13,292 nucleotides of DNA from Planctomicrobium sp. (GTDB lineage Bacteria; Planctomycetota; Planctomycetia; Planctomycetales; Planctomycetaceae). The stretch is from assembly GCA_029259835.1 (NCBI GenBank), contig JAJDEL010000285.1, forward strand, positions 1 to 13,292. The letters run 5' to 3'. Both the position numbers and the translations under genes were made by a program. The first letter of the stretch is position 1. The number at the start of each line of letters is the position of its first letter. The notes under the pieces are model-generated. The model searched no databases. It saw only the letters and a list, made by a program, of their open reading frames with translations, and had not been told where the DNA came from. Positions 1-7,613 of this stretch are shown piece after piece.

Positions 1-3000
1 GTTGTGAATCAGGAGATCAACACGCAAGCCGGAGCTGGAGGAGCAGTTTCCGTAAATTCAGTTGTCCTCAATGCCGCTCTTACTGCTGGTGCCGGAGATA
101 TTACATTGACTGGCGGCGGAGGCGATCTGATCGTCAATGTCGATCAATCAACGGCGACTTCGGCAACCTATGCAGCGACTCGCGATGTGATCATTGGTGC
201 GACCGTATCCACGACCGCTCCTGCAGCGAACATCACTGTCAGTGCAGATACCGACGATGACGGCGTAGGAGGAGTACACTTGCTTGCGGGAGGACATTTG
301 AACTCAGCAGGGTTCGTGCTGGTTGAAGGCTCTGATTTATCCACGACAGCAGGAGCGGTTGATTCAGTCAGAGTTGATGCAGATGGTGCGAACGATCAAA
401 TTCTCGCTGTGGGTGATATCACGATTCAGCCCAGAGGTGCTGTGCCAGCGAATGCTGATCTTGTGATTGAAGGTCATCTTCACAGTACGAGCGGAAACAT
501 CGACCTGACATCAAATCAAAATGTCTTGCTCGCTTCGAATCTGATTACGGATGGCGGGAATATTGATGTTCACCAAGCGGTCGTCCTGACAGGATCATCT
601 GTGATTGATGCTGGTGGAACGGTGGTCTTTGATTCAACGATTAACGACGATGGCAGCGGTGGAACGAATTCTGATCTGACTGTTACTGCAGCCGGTACCA
701 CACGCTTTAACGCAGCAATCGGGACGACGAATTCGATTGAGAGTCTCCTTACCAATGGTGGCGGGACGACTGAACTCAACGGGGATGTGGTCGTCGGCGG
801 TGCAATTCAATTCGATGATGCTGTTGTCCTGACAAATTCTTTGGGGATGACATCTAATGATGCTGGGCTGCTGTTCAATTCGACGCTGAATGGATCGATT
901 GCCGGAAACGAAGATTTGACGATCACTGCTGATGCGACTGGAAATGTCACTTTTTCTCAGAGCGTCGGGCAGGGGATTGCTTTGGGAGATATCCAAATCG
1001 TCAATGCGAACAATGTGAATCTTTCCGCCGCATTCACTGCGGAATCATTCAATCAACAATCGGGAAGTGGCCAAACGACAATCGATGGTGTAACCACTCT
1101 CAACGGTGCCGGTGGAGTTGACATCTTCACAGTTAACATTGATATCAACCAAAACATCGATGTCGCCAGCGCAGCTCTCGGTGCTGATGTTGTTTTGACA
1201 GCTGCAAATGATGTTTCTCTCGATGCAACGATCTTCAGTGATACCGGAGAAGTGACTCTCACTGCCGATCAAAATATCACCGTCTCTGGTGGGGTCACGT
1301 CGGCAGCAGGTAGTGTCCTTTTTGAGGCGAACAATGATGTCACTATGTTAATGACATCTTTCATTGATGCAGCCGCAGGATCGGCGACTGTGACGGCAGA
1401 TTCGAATGGAGACAATAACGGCGCTGGTGGTGTACTCTTCATGGGGAATGGTGCACTCATTAACGCTGGGACTGGCACCATTCAACTCGAAGCAGATGAA
1501 GATATCACGCTAGGAGGATTGCTGACGACCAATGCAGGTATCGGCGCAGTTGAAATTAGTTCGACATCAGGAGCAATCCTTGATGGAGGGGATACTCACA
1601 CGGACATCGCCGCAAACTCTGCCGGAGCGGTCGTTACGCTGACAGCAGAAACCGGAATTGGAACCGGTGTCGATGCTCTTGAAACTCAGATTCAGCAACT
1701 CGATGCAACTGTTAATGGGATCGGCGGAATTGATGTTTCAGAGGCTGATCATCTGATCGTTTCGAAAGCGACGACAGACAATGGTTCGATCAACATTGCG
1801 TCTGTCGGAGCAATGATGATCGACGATGGCGGGGCAGTTGGTGACGCTGTCAGTGCTGGTGGAGCAGGAACCGTGAATCTCTCCACAACCGGATCCGCAG
1901 CCAATCTGGTAGTTGCCTCAGAAGTCGTTGCCAGTGGTGGTGATGTTTCGATTTCGACTGTCGATGGTCAGATCAACGTGTCAGGCAACGGCATTACGAC
2001 AATCGGTGCCGGAATGATTCTTGTTGATGCGAACGGAAATGATTCGCCGCTGCTCATTGATGCGAATATTACCAGTGAAAATGGGGCGATCAAATTGAAC
2101 GCCGATGGAGACATCACCGGGACCGCAAACGGAGCAGTCAACTCTATGACTGGAAACGTCGCCTTCAGTGCGGACGACGAAATGAACGGAACCGGCGGTG
2201 TTGATCTTGCATTGTCCCCCGTCAATGCAGGTGGCGGAACAATCCAGGTTCGAGCCTCTGAAGATGTCATGCTTGGCAATGCAACAACGACTTCCGCGGC
2301 AAACGATGCTGTTTCGATTTTCAGTCGCGACGGTGCGATTGATGCGAATGTCACCGCCGCTGCAGGGCAACTTAACCTAGACTGTGAAACAGGGGCAACG
2401 ATCAATTCTGATGTTGATCGAGTCGTCGCAACGAATGCGACTTCAGGGAATATAGACATCACGAATGCCTCTGCCCTCAAGGTGATCGGAGTCAATCAAC
2501 AAGGACCTGGCGATGTGATTGTTTCCAGCAACGGAACAATGACCGTACTAAATTCTGGCACGGGCATCACGGCAACGACTGGCAGGATTGCTCTCGATGC
2601 CCTGACCGCAGGAAGTGATCTGTTGATCAATCAAGATATGACAACAGACGGTGGCGACGTTGATCTGTTCGCCGCAGATCAGCTGGTCTCAACGTTAGGA
2701 GATGACATCACGACTTCTGGAGTGGGGCGTCCAGCAGGTGAGGTGATGATTCAATCGAACACTGGAGATGTTGATCTAAGCGGGGATGTGATTGCAGTTG
2801 GGGCCGGGAGTGAAAATGCTGGAGATGTCACGATTGAGTCGATGGGTGCGAACGTCATTCTTACGAACGTCGACGTCTCTGCCGGTAACGATGCTGGCAA
2901 CATTGGTGTGATGGCAAACCTGGACATCACTCTTACAGGAAATCTAGATGCTCTCGGAACTGCCAGCGATGGTTCAGTCAGTCTGACTGCAGGTAGCGAG

Positions 3001-6000
3001 ATCATCGATGGCAACGACGGGTCGACTCTCATTTCAACGGGCGATTTAAGCCTCGCAGCAGCAACAAACATCGGGGCGGTCGACGATTTCGTCGCCAGAA
3101 CCGGAAATGCGATTGACGCTGTTGTCACAGTTTTGCTGCAAGACTTGTCGATCACAGATGCGGGTGGAGAGATTCATCTTAAAATCACCGGTGACCTGCA
3201 AGCGGCAGCGGGTTCGATAGTGCCAGATGTCGATGGTGCTGCCACTCTACTGTTGCAAACGACCGGACAGCTCGATGTCGGAACGAACCCTGGCGTCTTG
3301 AATCTCTCGACCGGAGACTTGGTTGGACTGCATGCAGGGACCGATTTAACGCTTCCAGATGCAGGCATGAACGTCGGGACCGGAACTCTGCGGTTATCGG
3401 GCGGGACCGATGTTGTTGACCCGGCAGGTCGCGAACTGGGCAAGCTGACATCTCAGAACTTGTTCTTCACTTCCGATTCAAACGGCGGAGATACAATGCT
3501 GAACCTGGATGTCACAAATTTGGACGTTGATTTGTCAGGCAGCCCGGCAGGCACAAAACTTATCATCAACAACGATGGAGCGCTCAACGTTGATCAAATC
3601 GTCACAAGCGATGGTGATGTGCGGATCAACAATTCATTGCTGCAACGCGGCGGTCTTTCGATCGGTCAAATCGATGCCGGAACCGGAGATGTCATTCTTG
3701 ATACGACTTCGTTCGGCGGACAGATTCGCGATCTAGATGAAGGAGCTTTGCCGATCAACACAAACGTAGACATCATCGCCGCCGGGCTTGCTATTCGAAC
3801 AGCAAACAATTCGGTGATGGATACTGTCGACCATGCTCTTGAGGTTCAAGTTGATACCCTCGCTGCTGCGGCAGACAACCTTGGAGTGAAGGTCTTCGAC
3901 GAAACGGGCAATCTGGAAATTGGAATTGTTGACGGACTCTCTGGGATTACAGTCACAGGTGCCGATGGGAATGATGACATCGAGGTCGTGACGGTCGGCG
4001 AATTGAATGTCACCCAGGATGTGACGAGTACAGGTTTGGCTGATCTGTTTCTAGCCGCAGGCGGAAATGGAGACGACAACGATTTGAACATTGATGCCAA
4101 CATTCAAAACAACGGGACAGCAGGCGAGTTACTCCTAGTTGCTGGCGATGATGTGACTCTCAGTGGCACTTCTCAAGTGACGACCCAAGACGATTTGAAC
4201 ATCGAAGTGTTGGCTGGTGTGGATGTGCTCACTCCGGATGTGCCAAACTTGTCTCCATTCTCCACGGGGCACATCAATGGAGACATCTTAATGACCGATG
4301 GTTCGATCATTGGGACTGACGAAGGAACCATCACACTGCGCGCAACTCGCGACTTTGCAATCAGTGTTGTGAATGCGAATCTGGACAACGACGCGATGCT
4401 CGGAAATGTCGCCATCACCGCCGACCAAAACGGCTTGGCAGATTTCATACCTGATGGCGATGGAGAAATCCGCGAGACTCTGACTGGTGAAGCCGCGAAC
4501 GTGATCGCGAATGACCTTTCGCTCGCCGCTGCATCAGGGGTTGGAACCGGTGACGATCTCGAATTGAATGTCACGAGCGTTGACGCCACGAACAGTACGG
4601 TTGGAGATCTTCGACTCTTTCAAGTTGCGGGGACCGGTGACAATGGTTTGACGGTTAATCTACTCTCGAATCAAAATGGGAATGTGAATGTCCAAACCGA
4701 TGACGGTGACCTGACCATCGCCGGGCCAGTTTCGACGACAAACGTTGGAACCGTTGTTCTCGTTGCCGGAGATGGTGACACGGATGGAAACGGCAATCTC
4801 AGTATTCAGTCGGGCATCATGACAGAAGCTGGAAGTGTTCAGTTAACCTCGGAAGGTAACGATGTTTTCCTCACGGCGGACGGGGATGTTACAACGATTT
4901 CGGGACGAGTCGATGTGAATGCTGGAGCGACTGACGACAGCGGCAACATCGCACAGGCTCTCGGTTCTGTGATTGATGCAGGCAATGCTCAGGTGGAGTT
5001 CAACGCGAATGGGCAAATCACTATCAATCAAATCGTGACCGACAACGCGACAACAGCAGCGATCACGTTAAACGCCGATATGGGTGTTGACAGTACTGAT
5101 CCACCGAACGTGTTGAACATCGATGCCGCGGCCGGACGTCTGGTCGTGAATACGGATTCCGGAGTTGGTCCGATTCGAACAACGGTGGAGTCACTTGATC
5201 TGGTGAACATGTCAACGGGAGGAGTGACGGTCACGGAAACTGACGCGATCAACATTATTCGCGTCGATCAGAACGCTGCCGCTGGAATCGATCTTACCTC
5301 TGGTGGGACGATGACATTAGTCGCTGGAGAAGCAGGCGTGACCGGAACTTCTGCTCCAGTGAATCTCAAGAGCGAAGGTGCCGGATCGGAGATTGTCATC
5401 AACTCGACCGTTCAAAGCACAACGGGGAAAATTACGATCAATGCAGCTGACAACGTTCGCATGGGAGCGGCAAGCACGATGACCACACAAGCTGGCGAGC
5501 TGTTGATCGTCGGGGGAGACGCTCTCAACAATGCGAGTGTGACTACGGGTGGAGTTTTGATGGAAGATGGGGCAACGATTGAAGCAACCGACGCTCGCGT
5601 TGATCTTGTCGCCAATCAAAACGTGCAAGTTGGACGCATCACGACGACAACCGAAGTTCGCCTGACTTCAACCGAAGCAGCTGTCACCGACGCAGGAGAC
5701 AGTGGCGGAGTTGATGTGACTGCAAACAGCCTGGGGATTTCCGCTGTGACCGGAATCGGTTCAGGAGATGCTCTTGAAACGACTGTCGAATTCCTCGCAG
5801 CCAAAAATACGATGGTGGGTGGGATAGAAATTGACAATACATCCGGGATGTTATTGACGATTGGGGATTTCAATAGCACACCACTTGATACAACACTGGG
5901 ACCCATTTCAGGGATTTCGCTCGCAGGCAATCTCCCTGAAAATATCATTGTCAATCATGATGAAGAATTGCTGGTCGACTCACCAGTTTTGAACACGACT

Positions 6001-7476
6001 GGGGGGGAGATTGCACTAAGTTCCGGAGCCGACTTGACGGTTCAGGCACAAATTATTGCTGAGATCAATAACCCTCTCGGAATTGTCAGACTAGACGCCG
6101 GAGCCGATTTGATTGTCTTGGATACTGATCCGGGACAACTAATGGCTTCCGATATCGAAGGCTTCCAAGTCGTTGGAACTGCTGGTTCGCCAGTTCCGCT
6201 TTTCGATCAGGGAACAGGACTCACCGTCTACGATCCATTAAACCCAGAACTCTTTAATCCTCAAGTCAACCCGACAGATCCGCTGAATTTTGATCCAAAC
6301 GCTCCAGCCGATCTGGCGCTGTTGCCTGTCCGATTTGCGGAGAACGTCATCGTTCGCAGCAACACCGGGGCAATCACACAACCAGTTCCGTCTCTGACGA
6401 ACATCGATACGCCACAGATTCTGACGACTGGTATTGCGACAATCACTGGCGACTTTGGGCGGAATTCGGAAAACGAATTCACCTATGTTGTTGATTGGGA
6501 TTCCGTATTTGGAAACGAAACGGACATTTTCAACACTGACGATCCACTCTTCAGCCACGAAGATGGAATGGTTGTTGGAGTTGTTCCTGGTGTTGGTCCA
6601 GGGGCGTTTGATTTTGACTTCTTCTATAGTCAAAATCCCAACCCAAACAGTCCAGCGGCGCCGATTTTGATCACGATTACGGTTCTGGATGATGCAGGGA
6701 TTTCATTCTTTGCAGATGGAGGAACTGTTGATTTAGGAGCCATTACGATGTCTTCCGAAGCGCCGGTTCCTGGTGAAGGACTAGGCGGGGCGATCGCGTT
6801 TGACTTGTCGATTGAGGTCCCGCAACTCGCAGCTCCGCGTGTCCAGTTCTCGGAGACATTTGAAGGAAATTCAAATGAAGCCGGCGAAGTAGAAGAGGAA
6901 GATTTCACTGAAGGGGTTATTGAATCTGACGTCGGTCGTGACGAATTGATTCTAATTATTCAGAAGATTGGTCCGAAAGGTAAAATCCAAACAGATCAAT
7001 TTGGGCGGCCGATTCAGAGAACACTGCACGGTCCCGACGCATTGCAGCGGCTGAACGATCTACCAGGTCTTCACGAACGGCTCGACGTGGGTCATTGGAA
7101 AATCTTCACCAAGGAAGGAGAAGATGGGCAGATGATGCTCGTTGAAGATGTTGTCTTGCGGGACGGGCGACCCGTTGTTGGCGACGAAGGGACTCAGGAT
7201 CGACCACCGACCGCAGAGAACGCTGGAGAAATGTCGACCAAACCAGGTGAAGGGGGCGAAGTGAATGATGATCAAGAAATAGAGCCGCGTCCAAAAGCAG
7301 ACCCAAAACCGAACGGTGACGAAGAGCAAGACCTCAGTCGGTTGAAAACGAACTCAACGGATTCACTTGCAATGCTGGGGATTGTGCCTCTGAGTCTGAA
7401 AACTCTCCGAAGCACTGGCAGGAAGCTCAACAAAATTAAGCATTTTGCGGGACTTCTTTTGGGAGTCTTGCGATAA
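1..7476 (+). CDS. Giant beta-strand-repeat surface protein, 3' part (5' end outside window)
   Basis: The frame is open from base 1 (GTT, then GTG at 4) to TAA at 7474-7476. No ribosome-binding site or signal peptide is visible, so the true start almost certainly lies upstream and GTG at 4 is only the first possible start. Residues below count from that GTG. Residues 1 to about 2040 are short Gly/Asp/Asn/Thr/Val/Ala-rich beta strands, as in filamentous-haemagglutinin-like or 'beta strand repeat-containing' proteins, suggesting an elongated secreted beta-helix. I see one Cys (794) and two Trp (2165 and one near 2363). Asp/Asn loops such as DTDDDG (82) could bind calcium. Residues about 2147-2240 resemble a PKD/Ig-like sandwich (VVDW... 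then ITITVLDD). Residues 2314-2391 form a separate small domain ending in LRDGRPV. An acidic Pro-rich linker follows, and the tail (2453-2490) has a short hydrophobic stretch and several Lys/Arg, possibly a retention or sorting signal. No LPXTG motif, autotransporter barrel or enzyme domain is seen. An adhesin or structural envelope role is inferred. Confidence 0.9.
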   Translation, partial: VVNQEINTQAGAGGAVSVNSVVLNAALTAGAGDITLTGGGGDLIVNVDQSTATSATYAATRDVIIGATVSTTAPAANITVSADTDDDGVGGVHLLAGGHLNSAGFVLVEGSDLSTTAGAVDSVRVDADGANDQILAVGDITIQPRGAVPANADLVIEGHLHSTSGNIDLTSNQNVLLASNLITDGGNIDVHQAVVLTGSSVIDAGGTVVFDSTINDDGSGGTNSDLTVTAAGTTRFNAAIGTTNSIESLLTNGGGTTELNGDVVVGGAIQFDDAVVLTNSLGMTSNDAGLLFNSTLNGSIAGNEDLTITADATGNVTFSQSVGQGIALGDIQIVNANNVNLSAAFTAESFNQQSGSGQTTIDGVTTLNGAGGVDIFTVNIDINQNIDVASAALGADVVLTAANDVSLDATIFSDTGEVTLTADQNITVSGGVTSAAGSVLFEANNDVTMLMTSFIDAAAGSATVTADSNGDNNGAGGVLFMGNGALINAGTGTIQLEADEDITLGGLLTTNAGIGAVEISSTSGAILDGGDTHTDIAANSAGAVVTLTAETGIGTGVDALETQIQQLDATVNGIGGIDVSEADHLIVSKATTDNGSINIASVGAMMIDDGGAVGDAVSAGGAGTVNLSTTGSAANLVVASEVVASGGDVSISTVDGQINVSGNGITTIGAGMILVDANGNDSPLLIDANITSENGAIKLNADGDITGTANGAVNSMTGNVAFSADDEMNGTGGVDLALSPVNAGGGTIQVRASEDVMLGNATTTSAANDAVSIFSRDGAIDANVTAAAGQLNLDCETGATINSDVDRVVATNATSGNIDITNASALKVIGVNQQGPGDVIVSSNGTMTVLNSGTGITATTGRIALDALTAGSDLLINQDMTTDGGDVDLFAADQLVSTLGDDITTSGVGRPAGEVMIQSNTGDVDLSGDVIAVGAGSENAGDVTIESMGANVILTNVDVSAGNDAGNIGVMANLDITLTGNLDALGTASDGSVSLTAGSEIIDGNDGSTLISTGDLSLAAATNIGAVDDFVARTGNAIDAVVTVLLQDLSITDAGGEIHLKITGDLQAAAGSIVPDVDGAATLLLQTTGQLDVGTNPGVLNLSTGDLVGLHAGTDLTLPDAGMNVGTGTLRLSGGTDVVDPAGRELGKLTSQNLFFTSDSNGGDTMLNLDVTNLDVDLSGSPAGTKLIINNDGALNVDQIVTSDGDVRINNSLLQRGGLSIGQIDAGTGDVILDTTSFGGQIRDLDEGALPINTNVDIIAAGLAIRTANNSVMDTVDHALEVQVDTLAAAADNLGVKVFDETGNLEIGIVDGLSGITVTGADGNDDIEVVTVGELNVTQDVTSTGLADLFLAAGGNGDDNDLNIDANIQNNGTAGELLLVAGDDVTLSGTSQVTTQDDLNIEVLAGVDVLTPDVPNLSPFSTGHINGDILMTDGSIIGTDEGTITLRATRDFAISVVNANLDNDAMLGNVAITADQNGLADFIPDGDGEIRETLTGEAANVIANDLSLAAASGVGTGDDLELNVTSVDATNSTVGDLRLFQVAGTGDNGLTVNLLSNQNGNVNVQTDDGDLTIAGPVSTTNVGTVVLVAGDGDTDGNGNLSIQSGIMTEAGSVQLTSEGNDVFLTADGDVTTISGRVDVNAGATDDSGNIAQALGSVIDAGNAQVEFNANGQITINQIVTDNATTAAITLNADMGVDSTDPPNVLNIDAAAGRLVVNTDSGVGPIRTTVESLDLVNMSTGGVTVTETDAINIIRVDQNAAAGIDLTSGGTMTLVAGEAGVTGTSAPVNLKSEGAGSEIVINSTVQSTTGKITINAADNVRMGAASTMTTQAGELLIVGGDALNNASVTTGGVLMEDGATIEATDARVDLVANQNVQVGRITTTTEVRLTSTEAAVTDAGDSGGVDVTANSLGISAVTGIGSGDALETTVEFLAAKNTMVGGIEIDNTSGMLLTIGDFNSTPLDTTLGPISGISLAGNLPENIIVNHDEELLVDSPVLNTTGGEIALSSGADLTVQAQIIAEINNPLGIVRLDAGADLIVLDTDPGQLMASDIEGFQVVGTAGSPVPLFDQGTGLTVYDPLNPELFNPQVNPTDPLNFDPNAPADLALLPVRFAENVIVRSNTGAITQPVPSLTNIDTPQILTTGIATITGDFGRNSENEFTYVVDWDSVFGNETDIFNTDDPLFSHEDGMVVGVVPGVGPGAFDFDFFYSQNPNPNSPAAPILITITVLDDAGISFFADGGTVDLGAITMSSEAPVPGEGLGGAIAFDLSIEVPQLAAPRVQFSETFEGNSNEAGEVEEEDFTEGVIESDVGRDELILIIQKIGPKGKIQTDQFGRPIQRTLHGPDALQRLNDLPGLHERLDVGHWKIFTKEGEDGQMMLVEDVVLRDGRPVVGDEGTQDRPPTAENAGEMSTKPGEGGEVNDDQEIEPRPKADPKPNGDEEQDLSRLKTNSTDSLAMLGIVPLSLKTLRSTGRKLNKIKHFAGLLLGVLR
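670..1080 (+). repeat. 80-residue tandem repeat of haemagglutinin type within the giant protein
   Basis: Two adjacent units align when shifted by 240 bases. The unit at 676 reads LTVTAAGTTRFNAAIG and continues with a 'SIESLLTNGGGTTELNG' stretch. The unit at 916 reads LTITADATGNVTFSQSVG and continues with 'ALGDIQIVNANNVNLS'. Each is preceded by N-S/E-D. The shared plan is strand, turn, T-x-F-x-x-x-(I/V)-G, then a second strand ending in Asn or Ser. This pattern is common in large bacterial surface beta-helices. It differs from the longer repeat further downstream, so the solenoid appears to be built from at least two repeat classes. Confidence 0.6.
1651..6010 (+). repeat. Seven degenerate ~200-250-residue super-repeats in the giant protein
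   Basis: A landmark box, best preserved as TGIGTGVDALET at 1651 and TGIGSGDALET at 5749, recurs in weaker form at 2392, about 3070, about 3811, 4537 and 5161. In residues this is about 551, 797, 1023, 1270, 1512, 1720 and 1917, giving spacings of roughly 246, 226, 247, 242, 208 and 197. After the box most copies continue with a Leu/Ala-Asp-Ala-x-Asn segment, a GGI-x-I strand, G-x-I-x-I strands and often 'GTMTV' or 'GTMTL'. A second landmark in the same period is an Asp/Asn-rich loop followed by GGV (for example residues 466 and 724). Copies have diverged strongly at the nucleotide level, so this is an old protein-level repeat rather than a recent DNA duplication. Confidence 0.7.
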
Positions 7477-7497
7477 TCGAAGATCGATATCAGTTTT
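7472..7497 (+). terminator. Weak bulged hairpin plus T-run over the stop codon
   Basis: GAT (7472-7474) and ATCGA (7476-7480) can pair with TCGAT (7484-7488) and ATC (7489-7491). A7475 is bulged and the loop is AGA. TTTT follows at 7494-7497. The stem has only three G-C pairs and the T-run is short, so termination would be inefficient at best. Read-through into the kinase gene remains possible. Confidence 0.2.
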
Positions 7498-7538
7498 AGG
7501 ATTTCAACCATGATCGATGTGTGATTTCAAGTTGAAAT
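7482..7538. promoter_or_regulatory. Interleaved direct repeats and 15-bp palindrome upstream of the kinase
   Basis: GATCGAT occurs at 7482-7488 and 7512-7518. ATTTCAA occurs at 7501-7507 and 7524-7530, so the order is A-B-A-B. The second ATTTCAA is the left arm of the palindrome ATTTCAA-G-TTGAAAT (7524-7538). Such a layout is compatible with an operator for a dimeric regulator placed 75-130 bp upstream of the kinase start. The regulator and promoter are unknown, and chance occurrence of short AT-rich words cannot be excluded. Confidence 0.25.
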
Positions 7539-7602
7539 ATCGAGGTCTTCAAGAAACTTCAGTCTGAAAATTCGTTGAATGTATTCTCGAATTCAGTTGT
7601 TT

Positions 7603-7607
7603 GGTGA
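7603..7607 (+). promoter_or_regulatory. Ribosome-binding site of the kinase gene
   Basis: GGTGA matches the 3' part of the Shine-Dalgarno consensus and lies six bases before ATG at 7614. The in-frame triplet at 7605-7607 is a TGA stop, so ATG 7614 is the first start available in this frame. Together these fix the start. Confidence 0.6.
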
Positions 7608-7613
7608 AATGTT

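Noticed and set aside
4..6. GTG at base 4 as the real start of the giant protein
   Set aside because: The frame is already open at base 1, there is no room for a ribosome-binding site, and the sequence enters directly in repeat-type residues with no signal peptide.
1968..2495. 175-codon open frame on the - strand inside the giant protein gene
   Set aside because: Its Ala/Pro/Ser/Val-rich composition mirrors the Asp/Gly/Thr/Asn codons opposite. Many similar - strand frames occur along the same gene, so it is a shadow.
7559..7587. Possible -10 box TATTCT at 7582-7587 before the kinase gene
   Set aside because: It matches the consensus at four of six bases and nothing resembling TTGACA lies about 17 bases upstream, so I do not call a promoter.
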